DNA from: CAIKNB01 sp041658705
GTDB lineage: Bacteria > Patescibacteriota > Patescibacteriia > 2-12-FULL-60-25
Length of the DNA stretch: 64,000 nt
Direction: 5' to 3'
Assembly: GCA_041658705.1 (NCBI GenBank)
Contig: JBAZZT010000003.1
Span: 68,326 to 132,325, forward strand
Part shown: in pieces, positions 25,764 to 34,514 of the stretch
How the letters are laid out: each line of letters opens with the position of its first letter
Numbering within the stretch: the first letter of the stretch is position 1
Translations under genes and position numbers: made by a program
The notes under the pieces: model-generated
Database searches by the model: none
What the model saw: only the letters and a program-made list of their open reading frames with translations
Told to the model about the DNA's origin: nothing

Positions 25764-26972
25764 CTAAATAATAGTTCCAAGGTTTGTCGTAGGACTGCCA
25801 TTTTTTTCCAGCCCCGTTGCGTTGCCGCTGAAGGTATGTTCCCAGCGGAAGCGGTTCTTCACGATGTTTTGTCCGGCGGCGCCCATCTTTTGTCGTTCGT
25901 CCGGCTGCGTGGAGAGCTCACGCATGGCTTGGAGCAAACTGTCCGCAGCGTGCGCAGGCACGATCAGGGCGGCGGTGCCGTTGACGTCATCGTGCGTCAT
26001 CCAGTCGTTGGCGCCCACGTCGGTCGCCACGATAGGCAAGCCCGCGGCCATGGCCTCAAGCAAAGTCCAGGGCATACCTTCTTTGACTGAAGGCAGGACG
26101 AAGATATCGAAGGCGCGATATAGACGGTTCGCGTCATCGCGATGGCCGGTCAAGATTAGGCGATTCAAGCCAAGCCGCTCCTTTTTTTGCTTCAACTCTT
26201 CCAACTGCGGACCGTCGCCTACGATTACGAAGTTGCTCGTCGGAGATTCGTCATGCAAAGGTTTCAACGCGTCAAGATAGGGGAGCAGGCCTTTGGTCGC
26301 ATAGGCATTGGCTACCGTGCCGAAGACCAGCGCGTCGGCGGATAGACCGAGTTCTGCTCGCGCCGCAACGCGAGAAAGTAAATTGTCTTCGAATCGTTCA
26401 GGTAAACCGTTGGGCACGACGCGGATTTTTCCGCGTGGCTTGATCCCGAGGCGCGCCGCGAGTTCAGCGTCGCCCGGATGAACGCAGATGATTTCATCTT
26501 TGAAATGTGCGGTGAATTTTTCGGTTTGGAGATAAAACCATTTTTTCCACGTTGGCAGCGGTTCGAGGAAGACCCACCCGCCGATGCGATAAACGATGCG
26601 CGGCCGCGGTTTGAGTCCGAGCGCCGCCAAGCTGCCCAAGATACCCATCTTGGTGCTGTTCAGATGCACGGCGTTTGGTTTGAATTTTTTCAGCAACCGG
26701 CGAATCTGCAGCACGGCTCGAAGATCGTGCAGCGGATCGATCTCGCGCCGAACCTGCGTCAGCTGTTCGGTCGCGACATGTTTTTCCGCCGCACGGGCGA
26801 ATAATTCACCCGTGCCGCCCGCCGCGAGCAAGACTTCCCAGCCCTGCTCCCGCAGACCGGCGGCGAAATTGACCAAAAAAGACTGTACGCCGCCCCAATC
26901 GGCTTGGGTCACCAAAAGCAGCGCGCGTTTGGCGTTTGGCTGGTTCTCGTTGACTGATTGTGGGCTTGTCAT
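25764..26972 (-). CDS. Glycosyltransferase family 4
   Basis: 402 residues from ATG 26972; an in-frame ATG at 27011 would add 13 residues but lies in the promoter. GT-B fold: RALLLVTQADWGGVQSFL at the N-terminus (Gly-rich donor loop), GTVANAYATKGL near residue 225, and PSVKEGMPWTLLEAMAAGLPIVATDVG near 310 with the E-x7-E motif. Retaining transferase of unknown specificity. It is the only glycosyltransferase of the locus on the minus strand and diverges from the first AsnB gene, with two back-to-back promoters between them. Confidence 0.8.
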   Translation of the reverse strand: MTSPQSVNENQPNAKRALLLVTQADWGGVQSFLVNFAAGLREQGWEVLLAAGGTGELFARAAEKHVATEQLTQVRREIDPLHDLRAVLQIRRLLKKFKPNAVHLNSTKMGILGSLAALGLKPRPRIVYRIGGWVFLEPLPTWKKWFYLQTEKFTAHFKDEIICVHPGDAELAARLGIKPRGKIRVVPNGLPERFEDNLLSRVAARAELGLSADALVFGTVANAYATKGLLPYLDALKPLHDESPTSNFVIVGDGPQLEELKQKKERLGLNRLILTGHRDDANRLYRAFDIFVLPSVKEGMPWTLLEAMAAGLPIVATDVGANDWMTHDDVNGTAALIVPAHAADSLLQAMRELSTQPDERQKMGAAGQNIVKNRFRWEHTFSGNATGLEKNGSPTTNLGTII

Positions 26973-26982
26973 GTTTACTGTT

Positions 26983-27011
26983 AAAATAGCTGAAAGCGCT
27001 GATTTTTTCAA
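26983..27011 (-). promoter_or_regulatory. Promoter of the minus-strand glycosyltransferase
   Basis: On the minus strand: TTGAAA (27011-27006), a 17-base spacer, TATTTT (26988-26983), then ten bases to ATG 26972. Confidence 0.65.
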
Positions 27012-27047
27012 TCGTCCGTCGACGGCTTGTTAAGTCAATGCTTACAG

Positions 27048-27076
27048 TTGTCAAGCAGGTCCTCTTTTGCTAGTTT
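27048..27076 (+). promoter_or_regulatory. Promoter of the first AsnB gene, leaderless geometry
   Basis: TTGTCA (27048-27053), a 17-base spacer ending in TGC, TAGTTT (27071-27076), then six bases to ATG 27083. Confidence 0.7.
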
Positions 27077-27082
27077 TAATCT

Positions 27083-28951
27083 ATGTGCGGTATCGCGGGC
27101 ATCAAGACACGCGACGGTTCGCAACCGCCGGAATTTTTGTTGGACAATATGTCGTCGGCCATCGCGCATCGCGGGCCTGACGGCAAAGGTATTTTCATCG
27201 GGCCGGGCATCGGGTTGGTCCATCGCCGCCTGGCTATCATCGACTTGAGTCCCGCGGCGGCGCAGCCCATGGCGGATCGCGTAGGTGAACTCCAGCTGGT
27301 GTTCAACGGCGAAGTCTACAATTATCGCGAGATCAGGAGCGAGCTCGAGGCGCGCGGCATAAAATTCCGTACGCAGTCGGACAGCGAGGTCATCTTGGAA
27401 GCCTATCGAGCGTGGGGCACGGATTGTCTGGCTAAGTTCCGCGGCATGTTCGCCTTGGCGTTGTGGGACGCGCCGCGGCGTCGGCTCTTCGTGGCGCGCG
27501 ACAGAATCGGAAAAAAACCTTTCTTCTACGCCTTCGGTCCCAAAGGAGAATTTTATTTTGCGTCGGAGCTCAAAGCTTTGGCACAAGTCATGCCGCTCAA
27601 ACCGGATTGGGATGCGGTCAGGCTTTTTCTGGGGCTGCAATACGTACCGGCGCCGCTCACCGGATTCGCGGAGGTAAAACAATTATTGCCTGGGACTTTC
27701 GGCCTGCTCGACGACACGGGTTGGCGGGTGCAGGTGTACAACGATTGGCACCAAGTGCCAAAGCGTGAGTGGGATGAGGCGGCGGCGGCCGAGGAGTTCA
27801 AGCGGATTTTCGAACAGTCGGTCAAGCTGCGCTTGTTGAGCGCGGATGTTTCGGTCGGCGCTTTCCTGTCCGGCGGCATCGACTCCGCCGCTACCGTGGC
27901 ATACGCCGTGCGCCACATCGACCGCAAGTTCCAAACTTTCACCATGGGTTTCCCGGGTCTCAAGATGGATGAACGCGCCGAAGCTAAAGAAATCGTCAAA
28001 GCTTTCGGCACCGACCATTACGAGTTCGAAGCCAAGCCGCAAGATCTGTCCGCGCTGTTGGATGAGCTTGTACTGCATTACGATGCGCCGTACGCCGATT
28101 CATCGGCGCTGCCGTTGTGGCTTCTGTCGCGCGAGACAGCCAGGGAAATCAAAGTCGTGCTCACGGGCGACGGCGGCGATGAACTCTTTGGCGGATATCG
28201 CCGCTACACGGCGTATGAAAGCGCTTTGCGCATCTTCGCCGCGCCGCTCTTGAACGTCCTGGCGCCGCCGTTAAGCTATTATTACGGAAACCTTTTCCAT
28301 GATCCGCGTTTCGAGCGCATGAGTGAGACGGTGCGCGCGCTAAAGTTGAGGCCAGAGACGGCTTACGGCGAATTGTTCTGCGGCTCGTATTTTGGATCCA
28401 CGCGACTCAACCGGCTGTGCCGTCAAGATTTCTTGGAACGCACCGCAGCGTCGGACGCGGTGGAATTTGTCGCCGCGCGCATGGGCGGCGAGGCGAGCCT
28501 CGAAGCCGCGCTGCAATTCGATCTCACCTCGTATCTTCCCGACGACCTAAACGTCAAGATGGATCGCGCCAGCATGCGGTTCGGTCTGGAAGCGCGCGCG
28601 CCCTTTCTGGATCAAGAGCTGGTCAAGTTCGCTTTGTCGCTGCCGCTGCATTTTAAGGTCGCTAACGGCCACAAAAAAATCTTGCTCAAAAAAGCGCTGC
28701 ACGGCGTAGTGCCGGACGCGGTGCTCAACCGTCCCAAGCGCGGCTTCCAAGTGCCGCTGGCCGACTGGTTCCGCGGTCCGCTTGCATCGTTGCTCAAAGA
28801 ACGCTGTCTGAATCCCCAAGGCGCGCTCGCCCAAATCATCGAGTTGAAGGCCGTCGAGAAGTTGATTCGGCGCAACGCGCACGGCTCCGACCACGGCAAC
28901 CGCTTGTGGATGCTTTTGACTCTCGCCACGTGGCTCGAGAATCACCAATAA
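27083..28951 (+). CDS. AsnB-type glutamine amidotransferase, copy 1
   Basis: 622 residues, full family length. The N-terminal class II glutaminase starts MCGIAG with the catalytic Cys at position 2, HRGPDGKG near 33 and VFNGEVYNY near 74. The C-terminal ATP-pyrophosphatase domain has FLSGGIDSA (PP-loop, near 258) and GDGGDELFGGYRRY (near 361), so both active sites look intact. It moves ammonia from glutamine to a carboxylate activated by ATP. In polysaccharide loci such enzymes often amidate uronic acids rather than make free asparagine. Two more copies are at 41724 and 53221. The stop codon TAA is the first TAA of an AATAAACAATAACC-word repeat. Confidence 0.87.
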   Translation: MCGIAGIKTRDGSQPPEFLLDNMSSAIAHRGPDGKGIFIGPGIGLVHRRLAIIDLSPAAAQPMADRVGELQLVFNGEVYNYREIRSELEARGIKFRTQSDSEVILEAYRAWGTDCLAKFRGMFALALWDAPRRRLFVARDRIGKKPFFYAFGPKGEFYFASELKALAQVMPLKPDWDAVRLFLGLQYVPAPLTGFAEVKQLLPGTFGLLDDTGWRVQVYNDWHQVPKREWDEAAAAEEFKRIFEQSVKLRLLSADVSVGAFLSGGIDSAATVAYAVRHIDRKFQTFTMGFPGLKMDERAEAKEIVKAFGTDHYEFEAKPQDLSALLDELVLHYDAPYADSSALPLWLLSRETAREIKVVLTGDGGDELFGGYRRYTAYESALRIFAAPLLNVLAPPLSYYYGNLFHDPRFERMSETVRALKLRPETAYGELFCGSYFGSTRLNRLCRQDFLERTAASDAVEFVAARMGGEASLEAALQFDLTSYLPDDLNVKMDRASMRFGLEARAPFLDQELVKFALSLPLHFKVANGHKKILLKKALHGVVPDAVLNRPKRGFQVPLADWFRGPLASLLKERCLNPQGALAQIIELKAVEKLIRRNAHGSDHGNRLWMLLTLATWLENHQ

Positions 28952-28979
28952 ACAATAACCAATAATCAATAAATAAAAG
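28943..28979. repeat. Left inverted arm of the four-helix-bundle cassette
   Basis: CACCAATAAACAATAACC-type words run from the AsnB stop codon to the ATG at 28980. Their reverse complement is close to the arm at 29348-29384. Confidence 0.8.
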
Positions 28980-29351
28980 ATGATGCATGAATTTGATTTG
29001 GAAGAGAGGACGTTTCAATTTGCATTGAATGCAGCGCGATTTTTGAGGCTTTTGCAAAAAGATTTCGCTGCTTTTGAATACGCAAAACAAGCAATTCGTG
29101 CAGCCGGGTCAGTGGGCGCTAATTATATAGAAGCCAACGAGTCTTTAAGCGATAAAGATTTTTTGATGAGGTTGAAGATAAGCCGTAAAGAAACAAAAGA
29201 GTTCATTTATTGGTTACGCTTGATAAAAGAGTCAAATGCTGGTGAAATACCCGAGGGCTATGACTTTTTATATAATGAAGCCCAAGAATTACTGAAGATT
29301 TTTTCAGCAATCATCAATAAAAAGACCGCTCCCAGTGAAGATTCTGATTAA
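28980..29351 (+). CDS. Four-helix-bundle protein, S23/Avd-like
   Basis: 123 residues, all helical. It matches the 23S rRNA intervening-sequence (S23) family: FQFALNAARFLRLL, then YAKQAIRAAGSVGANYIEA (the Ser-x-x-Asn-x-x-Glu helix), then RLKISRKETKEFIYWL and NEAQELLKIFSAI. Family members are encoded inside 23S rRNA intervening sequences, and a relative (Avd) is the accessory protein of diversity-generating retroelements; both are basic RNA/protein-binding pentamers. Here the gene is not in an rRNA operon: it is inserted between AsnB and a sugar-nucleotide gene and is bracketed by inverted word-repeats that include the stop codons on both sides. It is AT-rich compared with neighbours. Function in this setting is unknown. 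Confidence 0.8.
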   Translation: MMHEFDLEERTFQFALNAARFLRLLQKDFAAFEYAKQAIRAAGSVGANYIEANESLSDKDFLMRLKISRKETKEFIYWLRLIKESNAGEIPEGYDFLYNEAQELLKIFSAIINKKTAPSEDSD

Positions 29352-29384
29352 ATATTGATTATTGTTTATTGGTTATTGATTATT
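29348..29384. repeat. Right inverted arm of the four-helix-bundle cassette
   Basis: ATATTGATTATTG and TTTATTGGTTATTG words, inverted relative to 28943-28979. The arm contains the stop codon of the four-helix-bundle gene and runs to the ATG of the next gene at 29385. Confidence 0.8.
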
Positions 29385-30314
29385 ATGCGCAAGGTTCTAG
29401 TCACTGGAGGAGCCGGATTCGTGGGGTCGCATTTATGCGATCGGCTTATGGCAGACGGCCATGAAGTCATCTGCCTGGATAATCTGTTCACCGGTTCGAA
29501 AAAGAATATAGAGCATCTCATGGCTAGCCCTAACTTCAGCTTCCTTGAGAACGACGTGCAAAAGCCCATCACCGCTAAAGTGGATTGGATCTTCAACTTG
29601 GCTTGTCCGGCGTCACCCGTGCATTACCAGCATGATCCGGTCGAGACCGTGCGCACCAATGTGCTCGGCATGATCAATACTTTGGATTTGGCCAAGGCGA
29701 CCGGCGCGCGCATCCTGCAAGCTTCGACCTCCGAAGTCTACGGCGATCCGCTGGAACATCCGCAGACCGAAAGTTATTGGGGCAACGTCAATCCGATTTC
29801 ACGTCGCGCGTGTTACGACGAAGGTAAACGTTGCGCCGAGACGCTGTGTTTCGATTATCATCGCGAATACGGAGTGGATATAAAAGTCATCCGCATCTTC
29901 AACACCTATGGCCCGCGCATGGCCAAGAACGACGGCCGCGTGGTCTCGAACTTCATCCTGCAAGCCTTGCGCGGCGAAGACATCACGGTATATGGCGACG
30001 GCAGCTACACGCGCTCGTTCCAGTACGTCGACGATCTGATCGCAGGCATGTTGCGCATGATGCAGACGGAAAATTTCACCGGGCCGGTGAATATCGGCAA
30101 CCCCGGCGAATTCACTATCCAAGAATTGGCCAAGTTGGTGGTCGAGATGACGGGTTCGGCCTCCAAGATCATCCACCTTCCCGCACTTGAACACGATCCG
30201 AAGCAACGCCAGGCAAATATCTCACTAGCCAAAGACAAGCTTGGATGGGAACCCAAAATTTCGTTGCGCCAAGGACTTGAAAAAACCATCGAGTATTTTA
30301 AAGGCGTGATATGA
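29385..30314 (+). CDS. UDP-xylose synthase-like SDR (UDP-glucuronate decarboxylase)
   Basis: 309 residues from ATG 29385. Extended short-chain dehydrogenase: NAD-binding GGAGFVGSH at 8-16, STSEVYGDP near 117, and the catalytic Tyr-x3-Lys in CYDEGKR near 148. NLACPASPVHYQHDPV and TNVLGM are signatures of UDP-glucuronate decarboxylase (UXS), which makes UDP-xylose. The usual GPRSCYDEGKR segment reads SRRACYDEGKR, a small departure near the active site. It would supply a pentose donor to the neighbouring glycosyltransferases. A close alternative is another UDP-uronate SDR such as an epimerase. Confidence 0.82.
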   Translation: MRKVLVTGGAGFVGSHLCDRLMADGHEVICLDNLFTGSKKNIEHLMASPNFSFLENDVQKPITAKVDWIFNLACPASPVHYQHDPVETVRTNVLGMINTLDLAKATGARILQASTSEVYGDPLEHPQTESYWGNVNPISRRACYDEGKRCAETLCFDYHREYGVDIKVIRIFNTYGPRMAKNDGRVVSNFILQALRGEDITVYGDGSYTRSFQYVDDLIAGMLRMMQTENFTGPVNIGNPGEFTIQELAKLVVEMTGSASKIIHLPALEHDPKQRQANISLAKDKLGWEPKISLRQGLEKTIEYFKGVI

Positions 30315-30321
30315 GGAACCG

Positions 30322-30411
30322 AATAATCAATAAACAATATCCAATAACCAATAATCAATTTCGATTCCTTATTCAGTCGTTTGGTGATTGATTATTGGTG
30401 ATTGATTATTT
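30322..30411. repeat. Word-repeat inverted pair (AATAATCAAT / ATTGATTATT)
   Basis: Left arm 30322-30359 and right arm 30381-30411, the same words as at 28943 and 29348. It fills almost the whole gap between the UXS-like gene and the next glycosyltransferase, and the right arm abuts the ATG at 30412. Confidence 0.8.
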
Positions 30412-31539
30412 ATGCATCATGTCATCATTTTCGCCACCACTTACTTCCCTTTGGTCGGCGGCGCGGAAGTGGCGTTGAAGGAAGTGACGGACCGTTTGCC
30501 GGACTGGAGTTTTGATTTGGTCTGCGCAAAAATCCAACCGGGACTCGCGACGAGCGAAAAAATCGGCAATGTGACGGTGCATCGCGTGGGCTTCGGTAAG
30601 CCGTACGATAAGTTCCTTTTGCCTTTCCTAGGCGTTTGGCGCGCGTTGCGTTTAGGCAAAGCGGACGGCATCTGGTCGCTCATGGCGAGCTACGGCGGTT
30701 TTACGGCGCTGGTCTACACCTGGTTCAAGCCGCGCACCAAGTTCCTGCTCACTTTGCAGGAAGGCGATCCGCTCGAGCATTACGCCAAGCGCGCGGGCAA
30801 GTTGGAATTTTTGCATCAACGCGTCTTCAGGCGCGCCGATGCGGTGCAGGCCATCAGCCGTTTTTTGGGCGAGTGGGCGACGCGCATGGGCTTCAAAGGT
30901 ACGCCGCAGATCGTGCCCAACGGCGTAGACATCGTAAATTTTACGCGACCCATCACGCCGGAAAAACGCGCGGAGTTGCGCCGAGGTTTTGGTTTTGCGC
31001 CGGACGACATCATCTTGGTCACCGCCTCGCGTTTGTCGCTCAAGAACGGTGTCGACGATTTGATTCGTAGTTTGCTCTTCCTGCCTCCTCAATACAAAGC
31101 GCTCATCGCCGGAAGCGGAGAAGACGGCGACAAGCTGCGCGTGCTTACGCAACAAAAAGGTTTGAGCGAGCGAGTGAAATTTTTGGGCCAACGCGGACAC
31201 GCCGAACTGCCGGAGATCCTGCATAGCGGCGATATCTTCGTGCGCGCTTCGCTGTCCGAAGGTTTGGGTAATTCCTTCCTCGAAGCCATGGCCGTCGGAT
31301 TGCCCATCATCGGCACGCCAGTCGGCGGCATTCCCGATTTCCTTACCGACGGAGAAACCGGTGTGATGTGCCAGCCGCGCGATCCCGAATCCATCGCCAG
31401 AGCCGCTTTGCGCATCGTGAATGAATCGAGTTTGCGCGCCAAGCTCGTGGAGAAGGGCGCAGCTTTAGTCAAAGAAAAGTACGGTTGGGAAGGAATCGCT
31501 AAAAATATCGGCTCAATATTGCAGAATCTGATGAGGTGA
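30412..31539 (+). CDS. Glycosyltransferase family 4
   Basis: 375 residues. GT-B retaining transferase: N-terminal FATTYFPLVGGAEVALKE, central TASRLSLKNGVDDLIRSL near 206, and ASLSEGLGNSFLEAMAVGLPIIGTPVGG near 280 with the E-x7-E motif. Donor unknown; the adjacent UXS-like gene makes a pentose donor a reasonable guess only. Neither a signal peptide nor a membrane segment is seen, so it acts at the inner face. The stop codon touches the start of a GGAATGTGGAATG-word hairpin. Confidence 0.82.
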   Translation: MHHVIIFATTYFPLVGGAEVALKEVTDRLPDWSFDLVCAKIQPGLATSEKIGNVTVHRVGFGKPYDKFLLPFLGVWRALRLGKADGIWSLMASYGGFTALVYTWFKPRTKFLLTLQEGDPLEHYAKRAGKLEFLHQRVFRRADAVQAISRFLGEWATRMGFKGTPQIVPNGVDIVNFTRPITPEKRAELRRGFGFAPDDIILVTASRLSLKNGVDDLIRSLLFLPPQYKALIAGSGEDGDKLRVLTQQKGLSERVKFLGQRGHAELPEILHSGDIFVRASLSEGLGNSFLEAMAVGLPIIGTPVGGIPDFLTDGETGVMCQPRDPESIARAALRIVNESSLRAKLVEKGAALVKEKYGWEGIAKNIGSILQNLMR

Positions 31540-31600
31540 ATATGGAATGTGGAATGTGGAAGACCTGAATTCCAAATTCTACATTCCATATTCCAAATTC
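31539..31600. repeat. Word-repeat hairpin (GGAATGTGGAA / TTCCACATTCC type)
   Basis: Left arm 31539-31561 and right arm 31570-31600, inverted with some mismatches. Starts at the last base of the upstream stop codon. Confidence 0.75.
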
Positions 31601-31613
31601 ACTTTCGACTGTT

Positions 31614-32324
31614 ATGAAAATATACTCCAAAGGCAACACGGCCAAGCAGTGGATCTTGGATCAGATCTACGCGTCGGCGTTAGACCGCCAATTCCGCGTG
31701 TGTGATTTGGGCTGCGGTTATGGTTCGGTGTGGCCGGATTTTTTGCGCGCTCACGCCAACGTCACCTATCTTGGGATCGATACCGACGCCAAAGAAATCG
31801 CTCGCGCGCAAAAAGCTTTTGCCGGGTTGACGAACGCCACGGTCAAGGTCGCGGACGGCCAAATTTTTTCCGAAGGAGCGGGTAGTTTTGACGCGGTCAC
31901 GGCTTTTTCCGCTTTGGAACATGTGGCGGATCTGAAAAAATTCGTGGGCAGCGCGCTCAAGTTGCTCAAACCGGGCGGCCGCGCTTATCTCAATTACGAC
32001 GCCGGACATTTCCGCTCGCACAACCTTAAAGAACGCCTGATGGTCCCGTTGAGCCAGCTTTTGGCGCGTCTTGGCTTCGAAGGATCGTATATGAAGGAGG
32101 TGAATGACGCGGATTTGGAGCGCTTGATCCAAAGTTGCGGCGGCAAACTCGTCAGCCTGAAAAAATTCAACTTGTCGGGCATGAAGGCGGCGGCGCGCGG
32201 CGGCCTGTCGGACGAAGCCGTCACGGCGTGGCTGGAATTTGAATTGCGCATGAACGAACTCTTGGAGGCCAAAAAACTCGACGCCGCTTTTTGGTCCACG
32301 GTAGCCGTGGCGGAACGCGTATGA
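31614..32324 (+). CDS. Class I SAM-dependent methyltransferase
   Basis: 236 residues. Motif I VCDLGCGYGSVWPDF near 30, acidic Asp after strand 2 (GIDTDAKEI), and FDAVTAFSALEHV near 95 followed by LKPGGRAYL; all typical of small-molecule or glycan methyltransferases. Its last four bases overlap the ATG of the next glycosyltransferase (ATGA), so the two are translationally coupled and probably act on the same glycan. Acceptor unknown. Confidence 0.8.
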   Translation: MKIYSKGNTAKQWILDQIYASALDRQFRVCDLGCGYGSVWPDFLRAHANVTYLGIDTDAKEIARAQKAFAGLTNATVKVADGQIFSEGAGSFDAVTAFSALEHVADLKKFVGSALKLLKPGGRAYLNYDAGHFRSHNLKERLMVPLSQLLARLGFEGSYMKEVNDADLERLIQSCGGKLVSLKKFNLSGMKAAARGGLSDEAVTAWLEFELRMNELLEAKKLDAAFWSTVAVAERV

Positions 32325-33445
32325 AGATACTCATCGCGACCGGCATCTATCCGCCGGACATCGGAGGACCGGCGACTTTTTCGCGCGAGTTGGCGCGTGA
32401 AGCCAAACGCCTCGGGCATACGCCGACGGTTTTGTGTTACGCCGACGCCGCGAGCGTGAAAGGCGAGGGTTGGGAGGTTCGAACCGTGACTCGGCAGGGC
32501 GGAGCTGCATTGCGCTATCTAAGGTATGCGTTCGCGTGTTTCAGTCTGGCGCGCCGGAGCGACGTCGTGTTTTTGCAAGGCTCGGTGTCCGAAGGTTTGC
32601 CGGGGACGCTGGCTGCGATTTTGGCCCGCAAACCAAGGCTGATGAAGATCGTGGGTGATTACGCCTGGGAAATCTATCGCCAAAGCGGCGGGAAAAATCT
32701 TGAACTCTTGGACGAATTCGTGCGCCGTCGGCACGCCGGCAAGATTGGCCGCTTGGAAAAAATCGAGCGTTGGAGCGTGAAGCGCGCCAAAAGCGTCATC
32801 GTGCCCAGTCGTTATCTCAAAAAAATCGTAGCCGCTTGGGGAGTGTCGGAGGAAAAAATCCAAGTCATCTACAACACGGTCAGGCCGTTCGAAGTCGCGA
32901 CGCCACGCGATGAACTGCGGCGCAAGTTCGGAGTGGAAGGGAAAAAGGTTTTGTTTTACGTCGGACGCTTGGTACCGTGGAAAAATCTGGATTTCATCAT
33001 CGAAGCCTTGCGCGACTTGCCGCAGGACTGCCTTTTAGTCATCGGCGGCGACGGACCGTGTCTTGAAGACTGGAAAAAACTGGCGCAAGAACGCGGCGTC
33101 GCGGAGCGCGTAAGATTTTTGGATCGGATTGAGCACGCGGCTGCCGGTGAATGGTTCCAGGCCGCGGATGTGTTCATCTTGCCTTCAGGTTATGAAGGTT
33201 TTTCACATGTCGTGGTTGAAGCGGCGAGCGTGGGTCTGCCTAGTTTCGTCAGCGACCAAGGCGGCAACCCGGAAACACAGGAACTTTTTCCGCGCCTCGT
33301 GACGGTGCTGCCATATTTGGATAAAGTCGCTTGGAGCAAAGCCTTGCTCGAGATTCCGCCGCGCGGCGAGTCGATCGTGTCCGCGACTTTTGAAGCCGCG
33401 GCTCAAGCTTATCTTTCGGCGATGCAAAAAATATGCGCATCTTGA
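32321..33445 (+). CDS. Glycosyltransferase family 4
   Basis: 374 residues from ATG 32321, overlapping the methyltransferase stop. GT-B features: ATGIYPPDIGGPATFSREL at the N-terminus, FYVGRLVPWKNLDFIIEAL near 210, and LPSGYEGFSHVVVEAASVGLPSFVSDQGG near 287 with the E-x7-E motif. It overlaps the following glycosyltransferase by 13 bases, giving a tightly coupled methyltransferase-GT4-GT4 unit. Specificity unknown. Confidence 0.82.
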   Translation: MKILIATGIYPPDIGGPATFSRELAREAKRLGHTPTVLCYADAASVKGEGWEVRTVTRQGGAALRYLRYAFACFSLARRSDVVFLQGSVSEGLPGTLAAILARKPRLMKIVGDYAWEIYRQSGGKNLELLDEFVRRRHAGKIGRLEKIERWSVKRAKSVIVPSRYLKKIVAAWGVSEEKIQVIYNTVRPFEVATPRDELRRKFGVEGKKVLFYVGRLVPWKNLDFIIEALRDLPQDCLLVIGGDGPCLEDWKKLAQERGVAERVRFLDRIEHAAAGEWFQAADVFILPSGYEGFSHVVVEAASVGLPSFVSDQGGNPETQELFPRLVTVLPYLDKVAWSKALLEIPPRGESIVSATFEAAAQAYLSAMQKICAS

Positions 33446-34467
33446 TGTTATCACGCGACAAGTCCGGATTGGATTCTGGTTCGGCAACGGCCCGGCGTTG
33501 GCGCCTTTTGCGGGATGCGGGCGCGGAAATTTCAGTTTGCGTCGCGGCGCAGCGCGAAGCCAGATGGGAAGACAGGGGATTAAGGGTCAAAAGTTTAGGT
33601 GGAGGATTTTTTTCAAAGTGGTCCCGATTGTATCGCCTGGCGCAGAGCGCAGTCCGCAGCTCGAAGTTCGATTTGATTACGGCACAAGACCCGTTTGAAC
33701 TCGGTTGGATTGCCTATCGCCTCGGGCGCAAATACAATACCAAATTCGAAATCCAAGACCACGGCGGATTCTTCGACGGTGAACCGGCTGATGAGCCGCT
33801 TTGGTTTTTGCGCAGCCGGCTGGCTTGGTTTTTGGCGCGGCGCGCCGCTGCCATACGCACGGTGAGTCCAAAGAGCCAAGACAAGCTAGCCGCTGCGGGA
33901 CTTAAAGATAAAACATATTTTCTGCCCATCGCGGCTGAAGAAAAGTTCAAATACGCGAGGCGACAGCCGGAAGCGTACAGCATCGTGTCCGTGGGACGCT
34001 TGGCCACGGTGAAAAGATTCGATGTGCTGATCCGCAGTTTCGCGGAATTCCGCAAACGCCACAGCGCAGCGCGTCTGACCATCGTGGGCGATGGACCGCA
34101 ACGCGCGGCTTTGGAACGTCTCATTTTGTCTTTGGACATCATGCACGTCGTCAAACTTCCCGGCGCAGCTGACCCACTGCCGTATCTGGAACGCGCCGCC
34201 TTGTTCGTCTTGCTTTCGAAACACGAAGGTTGGGGAGTCGCGGCGGTCGAAGCGCAGCTTGCCGGAGTGCCGGTGCTCATGACAGATACAGGCTGCGCCC
34301 GGACCATCGGCGCGCAAATCGTGCCGCTTGGACTCGAGGATCCGGCAAAAATCGCGGGCGAGATGGAAGCCGCCTGTGCCAGCCCGCAGCCAAGCGGGAC
34401 GTACACGAGCAAAACGCAAACGGAAACAGCGCTGGAACAAGTCGCCGCTTGGTCGCGCTTGGCTTGA
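33433..34467 (+). CDS. Glycosyltransferase family 4
   Basis: 344 residues, slightly short for the family. Starts MRILMLSRDKSGLDSGS. SVGRLATVKRFDVLIRSF near 181 and LLSKHEGWGVAAVEAQLAGVPVLMTDTGC near 258 show the GT-B donor half with the E-x7-E motif. Last gene of the coupled unit that starts at 31614. The DNA just after its stop is TTGATTTGCTTGTAAACT, which may serve the next gene. Confidence 0.8.
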   Translation: MRILMLSRDKSGLDSGSATARRWRLLRDAGAEISVCVAAQREARWEDRGLRVKSLGGGFFSKWSRLYRLAQSAVRSSKFDLITAQDPFELGWIAYRLGRKYNTKFEIQDHGGFFDGEPADEPLWFLRSRLAWFLARRAAAIRTVSPKSQDKLAAAGLKDKTYFLPIAAEEKFKYARRQPEAYSIVSVGRLATVKRFDVLIRSFAEFRKRHSAARLTIVGDGPQRAALERLILSLDIMHVVKLPGAADPLPYLERAALFVLLSKHEGWGVAAVEAQLAGVPVLMTDTGCARTIGAQIVPLGLEDPAKIAGEMEAACASPQPSGTYTSKTQTETALEQVAAWSRLA

Positions 34468-34514
34468 TTTGCTTGTAAACTATCTCGCGAAGACTTCTGC
34501 CTCGAAATAAAACC

